Positions 54,936 to 62,116 of a stretch of 64,000 bases of DNA are shown here, piece by piece (the stretch's first letter is position 1; each line of letters starts with the position of its first letter). This DNA comes from Cognatiluteimonas sedimenti. Lineage in GTDB: Bacteria > Pseudomonadota > Gammaproteobacteria > Xanthomonadales > Xanthomonadaceae. The stretch spans positions 291,780 to 355,779 of the forward strand of contig NZ_JALGCL010000001.1 of NCBI RefSeq assembly GCF_022808325.1, given 5' to 3'. Under the pieces are notes generated by a model. It saw only the letters and a list, made by a program, of their open reading frames with translations. It had not been told where the DNA came from and made no database searches. Position numbers and translations under genes: made by a program.

Positions 54936-56263
54936 GCGCGCCTTCGCTGCAGCGGCGCATGTCGTGGCTGGTCGGGCTGCCGGTGGCGGGGCTGTGGCTG
55001 GCCGCCGGCCTCTGGCTCGGCCAGCGCACAGCGCACGAGACCGGGGAGATGTTCGACCGCGAACTCGAGCGCACCGCGGCCAGCGTGCTCGTGGTGCTGG
55101 CGTCGGTCCCCGTGGCCTCGCTGCGGGAGGCGGAGCTGGACGATATCCACGACGACGAAGGCCCGCGCGGCGAGATCGTCGTCCGCGATCGCGGCGGCCG
55201 GCTGCTGCTGGATGCATCGGTGTTGCCGCCGCTGCCCGCGGGTCCGGATGCGCCGCATTTCCACACGATCGTGCACGAGGGCGATCGCTGGCGCGTGTTC
55301 CAGCGCCGGGATGCAGGCGATCGCCTCTGGATCCAGGTCGCCGCGCCGCTGCACGATCGCGACCAGCTGCTGGCCGCGCACATCCGTGCTTTGCTGGTGC
55401 CGCTGGCAGGGCTGCTGCTGTTGCTGCCGCTGGCGACCTGGCTCGGGCTGCGCCGGGGGCTGGCGCCGCTGCGCGCGCTGTCGCGCGCGATCGCCGCGCA
55501 GCCCGCGCGGCCGCCGGTGCTGACCCGCGACGACGTGCCGTCGGAACTGCTGCAGCTGACCCGCGCGCTCGACGCGCTGGTCGCCAACCTCGATTCCGCG
55601 CTCGCCCGCGAACGCCGCTTCACGGCCGACGCCGCGCACGAGCTGCGCCACCCGCTGTCGGTGTTGCGACTCGAGCTGGACCTGGCCGGTACCGCCGATG
55701 GCGACGGCGCGCGCGCGCACCTGCAGCGCGCGCGCGACGGCCTGCAGCGGATGGAGCGGCTGGTCGCGCAGTTGCTGACGCTGGCGCGGGTGGAATCGCT
55801 CGATCACCTGGACGACACCGCCGCGCTCTCCCCCGGACGCTTGGCGCGCGAGGTGCTGGCAGGCGCCGGCGAGCGCGCAGCCCCGCGAGGGGTCGTGCTT
55901 TCGCTGCAGGCCGACGATGCCCTGCGCGTGCGCGGCAGCGCCGGCTTGCTGGAAATCGCGCTCGGCAACCTGGTGGACAACGCGATCGCACACGGCAAGC
56001 GGCACGGACAGGTCGCCATCGATGTTTCGCGCAACGGCGCCTGGGTCGAACTTGCGGTGGAGGACGACGGCCCCGGCATCGCCGACGACCAGGCTGCGCG
56101 CCTTGGCGAGCGCTTCCTGCGCGGGTCGGGCAGCGGCAGCGGCCTCGGCCTGTCGATCGCGCAGGCGATCGCGGCCCTCCACGGCGGCGACATCGTCCTC
56201 GCGCGCGCGGCGTCCGGTGGCGCGCGGGTGGTGCTGCGCCTTCCCGCGGTGCTGCCGCCATGA
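54932..56263 (+). CDS. Sensor histidine kinase
   Basis: 443 residues. Two membrane helices at about 14-32 and 152-172 flank a small periplasmic sensor rich in acidic and histidine residues (ELDDIHDDEGPRGE, DAPHFHTIVHEGD). H236 is in the H-box TADAAHELRHPLSVLRLELD. Note RHPL where most kinases have RTPL. The N-box (LGNLVDNAIAHGK near 345) and G-boxes (EDDGPGIADDQAARLG, SGSGSGLGLSIAQAI) are complete. Partner of the OmpR-type regulator. The His/Asp-rich sensor is compatible with metal sensing. Confidence 0.92.
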   Translation: MSAPSLQRRMSWLVGLPVAGLWLAAGLWLGQRTAHETGEMFDRELERTAASVLVVLASVPVASLREAELDDIHDDEGPRGEIVVRDRGGRLLLDASVLPPLPAGPDAPHFHTIVHEGDRWRVFQRRDAGDRLWIQVAAPLHDRDQLLAAHIRALLVPLAGLLLLLPLATWLGLRRGLAPLRALSRAIAAQPARPPVLTRDDVPSELLQLTRALDALVANLDSALARERRFTADAAHELRHPLSVLRLELDLAGTADGDGARAHLQRARDGLQRMERLVAQLLTLARVESLDHLDDTAALSPGRLAREVLAGAGERAAPRGVVLSLQADDALRVRGSAGLLEIALGNLVDNAIAHGKRHGQVAIDVSRNGAWVELAVEDDGPGIADDQAARLGERFLRGSGSGSGLGLSIAQAIAALHGGDIVLARAASGGARVVLRLPAVLPP

Positions 56264-56323
56264 TGAAGTTCGCTCCATCGTTTCCCCCACCACGGCCATT
56301 CCGGCCATTCAACGAGGTTTGCC

Positions 56324-56773
56324 ATGCCCAGGATTTCCGCCATCACCCTTGCCGCCGTGCTGGTGCTGTCCGCACCGCTGGCGTTCGCCCAACACGAACA
56401 CCATCCCGCGCCCGCCGCCACGGCAGCGGCCGCCACGCCGGCGCAGCGCTTTGCCACCGACGCGCCATTGCGCAAGTACATGCAATCCATCCGCACAAGG
56501 GTGGCGGCGCTGGAGCACGGCGAACACGGGCACCTGGACGCCACCCAGGTGGCGACCCTGGCCACCGGCATCCAGGGCGACATCGGCAACATTGTCGCCG
56601 AGTGCAAGCTGCCGGCCGACGCCGATGCCGCGCTGCACGGCATCATCGGTTCGCTGGCGCTGAACGCGGACAAGCTCAAGTCCGATCCGAAGGCGGCGGG
56701 CGCGGTGGCGGCGCTGCGCGCGGCGCTCGACACGTACGCCACGCAGTTCGACGATCCGGGCATCGGCAGCTGA
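56324..56773 (+). CDS. Periplasmic DnrO-like protein
   Basis: 149 residues. Residues 1-22 form a signal peptide ending AFA, followed by a His-rich start (QHEHHPAP). The mature part is helical with conserved-looking ATDAPLRKYMQSIRTRV, LEHGEHGHLDATQVATLAT, VAECKLPADADAALH and LDTYATQFDDPG. I recall such proteins annotated DnrO in Xanthomonadaceae, linked by name to denitrification regulation, but without a proven role. The His content suggests metal binding. It lies 60 bp after the sensor kinase and before a shared terminator. Confidence 0.6.
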   Translation: MPRISAITLAAVLVLSAPLAFAQHEHHPAPAATAAAATPAQRFATDAPLRKYMQSIRTRVAALEHGEHGHLDATQVATLATGIQGDIGNIVAECKLPADADAALHGIIGSLALNADKLKSDPKAAGAVAALRAALDTYATQFDDPGIGS

Positions 56774-56791
56774 GTGCGCCTCTGACCGGCG

Positions 56792-56822
56792 GGCCCGTTC
56801 CATCGACGTGATGGAGCGGGCC
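56792..56822. terminator. Hairpin between two convergent genes
   Basis: GGCCCGTTCCAT (56792-56803) pairs with ATGGAGCGGGCC (56811-56822), with one G-U and a 7-base loop. It sits between the ends of the DnrO-like gene and the leftward cysteine-synthase homologue, and may stop both transcripts. Confidence 0.55.
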
Positions 56823-56884
56823 TTGCCGTCGACTTCCCGACGGTCCCGCTACCACCCGCATTCCCTGCGAGGCCAGGAGCCCGT

Positions 56885-58006
56885 TCAGCGGTGCAGCGAG
56901 TCGCGGAGCGTGGCCAGCGGCCCCTGGATATCGATGCCGTGCCGCGTGAGCCACCCGGGATCGAACAGGGTGTCGTGGTAGCGCTCGCCGCGGTCGCACA
57001 GCAGGCTGACGATGCTGCCGCGTGCGCCATGCTCGCGCATGCGCGAGGCCAGTTGCAGGCAGGCGACGAGGTTGGTGCCGGAGGATCCGCCGTAGCGTCG
57101 CCCGAGCAGGTCCTGCAGCAGCCAGGTCGCGGCGATGGATTCTGCATCGGCGACTTCGACCACCTCGTCCACGATCTCGAACAGGAAGCACGGCTCCACC
57201 CGCGGCCGGCCGATGCCTTCGACCAGGGTCGGCTGGCTCGCGCAGGCGCCGCGGTCGCGCGTGCTCCAGCCGCGCGCGAATGCGGCGCCGGCAGGGTCGG
57301 CGACGCACAACTGCGTCTGCAGGCCGCGGTAACGCAGGTAGCGGCCGATCGTGGCCGAGGTCCCGCCGGTGCCCGCGCCACATACCACCCAGGCCGGCGC
57401 CGGATGCGGCTCCTGCGCCATCTGTCCGAGGATCGACTCGGCGATGTTGTTGTTGCCGCGCCAGTCGGTGGCGCGTTCGGCCAGCCCGAACTGGTCGAGG
57501 AAGCAGGCGCCATCGGCCGCGATTTCCCGGGCCCGTTGCTGCGGGCAGGTACCGGGATCGGTCAGCTCGCAACGACCGCCGAGCGCGCGCACCGCCTCGA
57601 TCTTGGGCGGCGCGGTGCACGCCGGCATCACCGCCACGAACGGCAGCCCCAGCAGTCGCGCGAACCACGCCTCGGAGATCGCGGTGCTGCCCGAAGAAGC
57701 GTCGACCACCGTCTGCCCGGCCTGCAGGCGTCCGTTGCACAGCGCGTACAGGAACAGCGAGCGCGCAAGCCGATGCTTGAGGCTGCCGCTGGGATGCGCG
57801 GCCTCGTCCTTGAAGTAGAAGTCGATTCCCGGGTACGCCGGGAAGCGCAACTGCAGCAGGTGGGTATCGGCCGAACGCGCGGCTTCGCGCCGCAGGCACG
57901 CGAGCGCCTCGACGCTCCAGGCCCGGCCGCCGTCAACCGCGCAGAGCGCCGATTCGACGGGCGAGGTGCTGGAAGTAGAGCTCGATGTAACTGATGCCAT
58001 TCTCAT
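56885..58006 (-). CDS. PLP-dependent cysteine synthase/CBS-like enzyme in the denitrification cluster
   Basis: 373 residues (start at 58006 or 58000; no strong ribosome site). It is a fold-II PLP enzyme: the Schiff-base lysine is K77 in HPSGSLKHRLARSLF, the substrate loop is VVDASSGSTAISEAWFARLL near 99-118, and the phosphate loop is VVCGAGTGGTSATIGRYLRY near 207. Divergence from CysK/CysM (which have N in SxGNTG; here SSGSTA) suggests a different substrate. The first 74 bases lie inside the decarboxylase gene, so the two are translationally coupled. It probably makes a beta-substituted alanine; the nucleophile is unknown. Confidence 0.82.
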   Translation of the reverse strand: MRMASVTSSSTSSTSPVESALCAVDGGRAWSVEALACLRREAARSADTHLLQLRFPAYPGIDFYFKDEAAHPSGSLKHRLARSLFLYALCNGRLQAGQTVVDASSGSTAISEAWFARLLGLPFVAVMPACTAPPKIEAVRALGGRCELTDPGTCPQQRAREIAADGACFLDQFGLAERATDWRGNNNIAESILGQMAQEPHPAPAWVVCGAGTGGTSATIGRYLRYRGLQTQLCVADPAGAAFARGWSTRDRGACASQPTLVEGIGRPRVEPCFLFEIVDEVVEVADAESIAATWLLQDLLGRRYGGSSGTNLVACLQLASRMREHGARGSIVSLLCDRGERYHDTLFDPGWLTRHGIDIQGPLATLRDSLHR

Positions 58007-59861
58007 GGTCGACCAGGTAGGGGTTCATCAACGTGTGGCGCAGGATCACCAGTCCGGCATCGCTGCCGGCTGCCGGCGGCTGCAGCGACAGCGCGGCCAG
58101 CAGGCGCGCGGCGTCCTCGCCGTCCAGCGCATCGAGCTGCAGCACCGTCGCCGAGCCGAAGAACTCGCGCGTCTGCAACGGGCGTTGGGGATCGCAGCGC
58201 AGCTCGTCGTGCAGCTCGCGCACGAACGCGCTGGCCTTGCCGATATCGCTGTTGCCGCACGGGTTGATCGCCAGGCAGACCAGGTTGCTGTCCGGCGGGA
58301 ACGGGACGCAGGCGTGCGCCATGCCGGAGATCTCCGCGGCGAAGCGCAGGGCCGCGTCGTGGAACGCCTCGGCGTTGCGGATCGATTCGCGCGGCAGCAG
58401 GCCGAAGTTGCGGTGGTCCAGCGGCAGTACCTTGTGGACGACGTGGGCGGCCGCGGCCATCGCGCCCGGGCGCGACCCCTCCAGCGTGTAGCGGCCCAGG
58501 CTGCGGAAGCGCGCGAGGTAGTCCCCGGTTTCGCCGCCATGGAAGACGTAGTCGGCGCCTTCGGACAGCAACGCCATCGCATTGTGGTCGCGGCAGACGA
58601 ACGCGCCGGCGCCATAGGGCAGGTAACCGAGCTTGTGCGGATCGACCGTGATCGAATCGGTGCGGCCCAGGGCGGCGACCGCGGCATGGACTTCCGGCGC
58701 CGGGAAGCGCTTGAAGTCCCCGCCCACTTCGTCGCGGCCGCGCAGGCTGCCGTCGGGATTGCGGAACAGGGTCGCCAGGTAGCCGCCCCATGCCGCGTCC
58801 ACGTGCACGCAGGTCCCCAGTCCGCGGGAAGCGGCGGCGTCGCGCACGTCGCAGAACGCGTCCACCGGGTCGATGCTGCCGTATTCGGTGGTGCCCAGTA
58901 CCGCGACCAGTGCCAGCACAGGTTGCTGGTCGCGCTCGCACGCGCGCACCTGCGCCTCCAGCGCCTCCGGGTCGGTGCGCATGCCGCGCTGGCGCAACGG
59001 CAGCAGCTGCGCGCGGCCCAGGCCCAGCAGCTTCATCCCCTTGCTCCAGGAGTAGTGCGCGCTGGCGGGCGCCAGCACCACCGGCGTGCGCAACAGCGGG
59101 TGCCGGGCCATGAAAGCGCCCAGGCCCAGTTGCTCCAGCCGTTGTGCCTCCACCCGCGCCTGCCATTGCGTGCGTTCGCCGGGCGGCAGCGTGGCCAGCC
59201 ACTGCTGCCATTGCCGCAACAGCGCGATCGACGCCTTCGGCGTGAGGTTGAACGCCTCGCGATCGTCGTGGCCGGACTCGAGGCCCGGCACGCGCGCCGC
59301 GCGCAATGCCACCGGGAATGCCTTCAGCGCGAGCGCGAGCCGCAGCGCCTGGAAGTTGGCGACGGTACCGCCCGAGGTGAGGTGGCCGAACGCGCAGTCC
59401 GACTGCCGCGGGTCGTTCCGGTAGCCGAGCATGCGCGCCAGCTGCAGGCCGACCTGGATTTCAAGGTCGACGGTGATCGGCGCGGCATCCTCGCTGACGT
59501 TGTTGGGGTTGTAGGGCAGGGCGAGGATCTGCGCGGCCAGGCCCGGCAGCAGCAGGTCCGAGACCATGTGGCCGAGGTAACGCGGGCTGTGGAACGGCAC
59601 CGACTGCTTCAGCGCCGCCGACAGCTGGTGCAGTTCGTGGCGCATGCGCGACTCGAACCGCTGGTAGCCGATGCCGCTGGCGGCATGGGTCGGGATGGCC
59701 GGGGGATCGGCGGGATGGAAATTGCGGCGCCAGTAGACGTGGTCGCGCAGGAACTCGACCACGAGCTTCTCGAGCAGGTTGTCGTTCTCGGCATAAGGGC
59801 CGAGGAAGCAGGCGTCGATCATGCCGTGGTCGGACACGGAGCGGTCGGGGGCATTCATCAT
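57933..59861 (-). CDS. Group II PLP-dependent amino acid decarboxylase (tyrosine/aspartate decarboxylase-like)
   Basis: 642 residues, longer than typical glutamate or cysteine sulfinate decarboxylases and close to bacterial tyrosine decarboxylases (~620). The motifs HSPRYLGHMVSDLLLPGLAA near 93, LTSGGTVANFQALRLAL near 163, VHVDAAWGGYLATLFRNPDG near 345 and the PLP lysine K410 in TVDPHKLGYLPYGAGAF are intact. TVDPHKxGY[IL]PY is the tyrosine-decarboxylase-clade version. It is third in the leftward operon 60262-56885. The substrate is open; the product of the coupled cysteine-synthase-like enzyme is a candidate. Confidence 0.85.
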   Translation of the reverse strand: MMNAPDRSVSDHGMIDACFLGPYAENDNLLEKLVVEFLRDHVYWRRNFHPADPPAIPTHAASGIGYQRFESRMRHELHQLSAALKQSVPFHSPRYLGHMVSDLLLPGLAAQILALPYNPNNVSEDAAPITVDLEIQVGLQLARMLGYRNDPRQSDCAFGHLTSGGTVANFQALRLALALKAFPVALRAARVPGLESGHDDREAFNLTPKASIALLRQWQQWLATLPPGERTQWQARVEAQRLEQLGLGAFMARHPLLRTPVVLAPASAHYSWSKGMKLLGLGRAQLLPLRQRGMRTDPEALEAQVRACERDQQPVLALVAVLGTTEYGSIDPVDAFCDVRDAAASRGLGTCVHVDAAWGGYLATLFRNPDGSLRGRDEVGGDFKRFPAPEVHAAVAALGRTDSITVDPHKLGYLPYGAGAFVCRDHNAMALLSEGADYVFHGGETGDYLARFRSLGRYTLEGSRPGAMAAAAHVVHKVLPLDHRNFGLLPRESIRNAEAFHDAALRFAAEISGMAHACVPFPPDSNLVCLAINPCGNSDIGKASAFVRELHDELRCDPQRPLQTREFFGSATVLQLDALDGEDAARLLAALSLQPPAAGSDAGLVILRHTLMNPYLVDHENGISYIELYFQHLARRIGALRG

Positions 59862-59865
59862 GTGG

Positions 59866-60105
59866 TTATCCGCTGCAGCCGCCGCAACAGATGGACGGAA
59901 GTTGCCGGACCTGCGTCGGGTCCACCGGATAGCCGGCCTGCGCGATCAGCGCGACCAGTTGCTGCGCACCGACCGAAGTGGCGATGCGCAGCGTGGGAGC
60001 GGACGGGTCGATGTCGACCAGCGCCGCGGGATCCAGGTCCCGTATGGCGTCCTCGATGGCCCCTGGGTCGGGCGCGGGACCGGTGATCTGGATGTGGAAC
60101 TCCAT
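59866..60105 (-). CDS. Small HMA-fold-like protein with CCGGC C-terminal tail
   Basis: 79 residues starting MEFHIQITGPAPDPGAIEDA. Strand-helix-strand-strand-helix-strand spacing (FHIQITG, PGAIEDAIRDL, ALVDID, TLRIAT, VGAQQLVALIAQAGYPV) resembles a heavy-metal-associated domain, but the usual N-terminal MxCxxC is missing. Instead the last residues are ICCGGCSG, with C73, C74 and C77. That tail could bind Cu(I), Zn or Fe, or carry sulfur. It sits four bases before the decarboxylase start and three bases after the 50-aa peptide gene, so the genes form one transcript. No closer family recognised. Confidence 0.7.
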   Translation of the reverse strand: MEFHIQITGPAPDPGAIEDAIRDLDPAALVDIDPSAPTLRIATSVGAQQLVALIAQAGYPVDPTQVRQLPSICCGGCSG

Positions 60106-60109
60106 GCAG

Positions 60110-60262
60110 TCAGAACGGCATCATCAACGGCGGCTGCGCCTGCACGGTGACGGCGTGGCTGCCCATGTCGACGGCCATGGCATAGCCGGTGGCGGCGAGC
60201 GCAACGAGCGCCACGACCACGATGGAAACAACCAGCGGATTGCGTTGCAGCAGGGCTTTCAT
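60110..60262 (-). CDS. 50-residue single-helix peptide, first gene of the PLP operon
   Basis: The ATG at 60260-60262 has GGAG seven bases upstream. The peptide MKALLQRNPLVVSIVVVALV continues ALAATGYAMA, a signal peptide or membrane helix. A short exposed tail VDMGSHAVTVQAQPPLMMPF follows, containing three Met and one His. Too short for family recognition. The intact frame, good ribosome site and tight spacing to the next gene (4 bp) support it as real. The Met/His tail might contact copper. A DNR-like box and an SD-sequestering hairpin lie upstream. Confidence 0.6.
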   Translation of the reverse strand: MKALLQRNPLVVSIVVVALVALAATGYAMAVDMGSHAVTVQAQPPLMMPF

Positions 60263-60268
60263 CAAGGA

Positions 60269-60293
60269 CTCCGACAGTGGGTTTTCGTCGGAG
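60269..60293 (-). promoter_or_regulatory. 5'-leader hairpin masking the ribosome site of the 50-aa gene
   Basis: CTCCGAC (60269-60275) pairs perfectly with GTCGGAG (60287-60293) around an 11-base loop. On the minus-strand mRNA the second arm contains the GGAG ribosome site of the gene at 60262. Folding would hide it, which could give translational control. Confidence 0.45.
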
Positions 60294-60324
60294 GAAATTC
60301 TGTGCTTCGCGTTACCCCTTCGCC

Positions 60325-60338
60325 CTGATTTGGGTCAA
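60325..60338 (-). promoter_or_regulatory. FNR/DNR-like box for the four-gene PLP operon
   Basis: Minus-strand TTGACCCAAATCAG matches 8 of 10 positions of TTGAT-N4-ATCAA. Its centre is about 69 bases before the ATG at 60262, so a -41.5 position would put the mRNA start near 60290, just ahead of the leader hairpin. It overlaps the 3' end of the SirB gene. Confidence 0.5.
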
Positions 60339-60733
60339 GCCCAGGGCAGCAACCAGCCCAGCGGATGGTGCATGCGGGCGATGCCGATGATCGCGATGAA
60401 CACCAGCAACGCAGCGGCAAAACAGGCGGCGCGGGTCCCGCGGCTGCGGCCGCGCCGCAGCGCGAACACGCCCAGCGCCACGTACGCGACGACCAGCACC
60501 AGCTTCACCGTCAGCCAGTGGTTGGCGAACATCGCGGAGGGCAGGATCGTCACCAGCATCAGCGCCGCCGTCAGCAGGACCGTGTCGATGGTGTAGCTGA
60601 GGTAGCGCACGAGCGCCGCCTGCGGCCAACGCGCGCCGGCCAGGACGCCGATGCCGCGCAACGCGAACAGGCTGCCGCTCAGCGAGATGGCGAGGATGTG
60701 GACGAAGCGGATCTGCGGATAGAACTCGATCAT
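60335..60733 (-). CDS. SirB family membrane protein
   Basis: 132 residues with four predicted helices (about 8-28, 45-64, 72-92, 105-125). The N-terminal FYPQIRFVHILAISLSGSLF and the SYTIDTVLLTAALMLV segment match the SirB2/invasion-gene-expression-up-regulator family. Despite the name its function is not known. In denitrifiers SirB-like genes are often near nnrS or nor genes, as here. It follows nnrS by 24 bp and is probably in its operon. Confidence 0.82.
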   Translation of the reverse strand: MIEFYPQIRFVHILAISLSGSLFALRGIGVLAGARWPQAALVRYLSYTIDTVLLTAALMLVTILPSAMFANHWLTVKLVLVVAYVALGVFALRRGRSRGTRAACFAAALLVFIAIIGIARMHHPLGWLLPWA

Positions 60734-60757
60734 CGGTGTCCCGGGCCCGGCTGCGGC

Positions 60758-61984
60758 TCAGCCCGGCTTGCCGTCGGCGCGCGGCACGAGGTAGATCCGC
60801 AACGAGCGCAGCACCCAGGGCGCGAATGCCAGCAACCAGCCGACTCCCGCGACCGCCTGCCATGCCATCTGGTCGGGCACCAGCTCGGCCACGATGCGAG
60901 TGACGCAGGTGGCCTGGATCACGACGAAGGCGAAAGTTGCGACGCCGCCAAAGACCAGCGGGCGCCCTGCATGTCCCTGCGTCACCCGCGTCACCATCGC
61001 CACCAGCAGGCTGCCGAAGAAACCGATGAACAGCGCGTGCGCCGGCGCGCGCCCAAGCATGAAATCGCCGCTGGCCGCGTACATCAGGCTCTGCACGGAG
61101 TAGAGCACCATCGCCACCGGCAGCCATGCGTAGCCCATGAACAGGACCCGCAGGAGCAACGGCGCCGGGCCGCGCGGCCAGTTGCGCCACAGCCAGGTCG
61201 ACGCCAGCGCCAGCAACGGCAGGTCGGCCAGCCACAGCCAGGCGTAGCCATGCGCCAGTTCCAGCCCCAGGTGCAGCAGCACCAGCGGCCAGAATGCGCC
61301 CAGCACCCACAGGGGCCGCCATGCGCGATAGCCCGGCACGACGTTGCCCGCGAAGAAAGGGAACATCCGGTGGGCGACGGTGAAATACACCGGCAGCAGC
61401 AAGCCGAACCCGCCGAACTTGATCGCCGCGAACATCAGCCGCGCATCGGACACGTGCAGGAACGCCGCGTACAGCGCGAAACCCACCAGCCCCAGCAGCA
61501 GCGCGGCCGCGCAGGACACCGCATGCCAGGTCTTGCCGGCATCGCGCCACACCAGCCGCAGCAGGAACACCAGCCCGGTGGTCCAGCCGGCGAGCGTCAT
61601 CACCGCGCCGATGTGCAGCAGGTGCGCCGGGCCGAATGCGCCGGCGAGTGTCAGCAACTGGCCGCCGAACAGCCCCAGGCCCACCGGGACGTAGTGCCAG
61701 CGGGTGAGGTCGGGCTGCCCCATCCAGCGCGGAAACGTGGTCAGCAGGAAGCCGAACATGAAGGGTGCCAGCACCTGGTACTGCATCACGATCGCATGCA
61801 GCCAGCCGCCATAGACCTGCGGCTGCGACAGGCCGATCGCGTGCCAGCGGATGTCGACCAGCCACAGCGTCCACCATGCCATCGCCAGCAGCACGTTGGC
61901 TGCGCCGACGAAGAACAGCAACCGGTGCGGCGCGGCCGCCAGCAGCTTCGGGGAGAGCACGTTGCCTGCCTGCATGTTGTCCAT
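60758..61984 (-). CDS. nnrS: NnrS family haem-copper membrane protein
   Basis: 408 residues from the ATG at 61982-61984 (an ATG at 61975 is nearly as good). About twelve membrane helices are visible. The family blocks APHRLLFFVGAANVLLAMAW near 17, GWLHAIVMQYQVLAPFMFGF followed by LLTTFPRW near 60-90, HRMFPFFAGNVVPGYRAW near 202 and GRAPAHALFIGFFGSLLVAM near 308 with RVTQGHAGRPL are typical NnrS. NnrS protects cells from NO and nitrosative stress and is under NO-responsive control in other denitrifiers. It lies downstream of the NO reductase gene but behind a strong terminator. Confidence 0.92.
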   Translation of the reverse strand: MDNMQAGNVLSPKLLAAAPHRLLFFVGAANVLLAMAWWTLWLVDIRWHAIGLSQPQVYGGWLHAIVMQYQVLAPFMFGFLLTTFPRWMGQPDLTRWHYVPVGLGLFGGQLLTLAGAFGPAHLLHIGAVMTLAGWTTGLVFLLRLVWRDAGKTWHAVSCAAALLLGLVGFALYAAFLHVSDARLMFAAIKFGGFGLLLPVYFTVAHRMFPFFAGNVVPGYRAWRPLWVLGAFWPLVLLHLGLELAHGYAWLWLADLPLLALASTWLWRNWPRGPAPLLLRVLFMGYAWLPVAMVLYSVQSLMYAASGDFMLGRAPAHALFIGFFGSLLVAMVTRVTQGHAGRPLVFGGVATFAFVVIQATCVTRIVAELVPDQMAWQAVAGVGWLLAFAPWVLRSLRIYLVPRADGKPG

Positions 61985-62018
61985 GATGGCATTGTCGGCG
62001 CCGGGCCGCCGCCTCGCC

Positions 62019-62032
62019 TTGATCCAGGTCAG
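62019..62032 (-). promoter_or_regulatory. FNR/DNR-like box upstream of nnrS
   Basis: Minus-strand CTGACCTGGATCAA matches 8 of 10 positions of TTGAT-N4-ATCAA, with a perfect right half. It lies 35-48 bases before the nnrS ATG at 61984. A start site 41.5 bases from its centre would fall at about 61984, favouring the ATG at 61975 or a leaderless message. Confidence 0.45.
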
Positions 62033-62054
62033 CATCGCCGATGCGAACGGGTCG

Positions 62055-62094
62055 CAAGAAAGAAACGGGGCGGATGGCTTGCGCCATCCGCCCC
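62055..62094 (-). terminator. Intrinsic terminator after the NO reductase gene
   Basis: A 12-bp perfect stem (62067-62078 with 62083-62094) has a GCAA loop on the minus strand, followed by GTTTCTTTCTTG. It separates qNor from nnrS. Confidence 0.85.
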
Positions 62095-62116
62095 GCGTCC
62101 CTCCCCGTTAAGCCCG

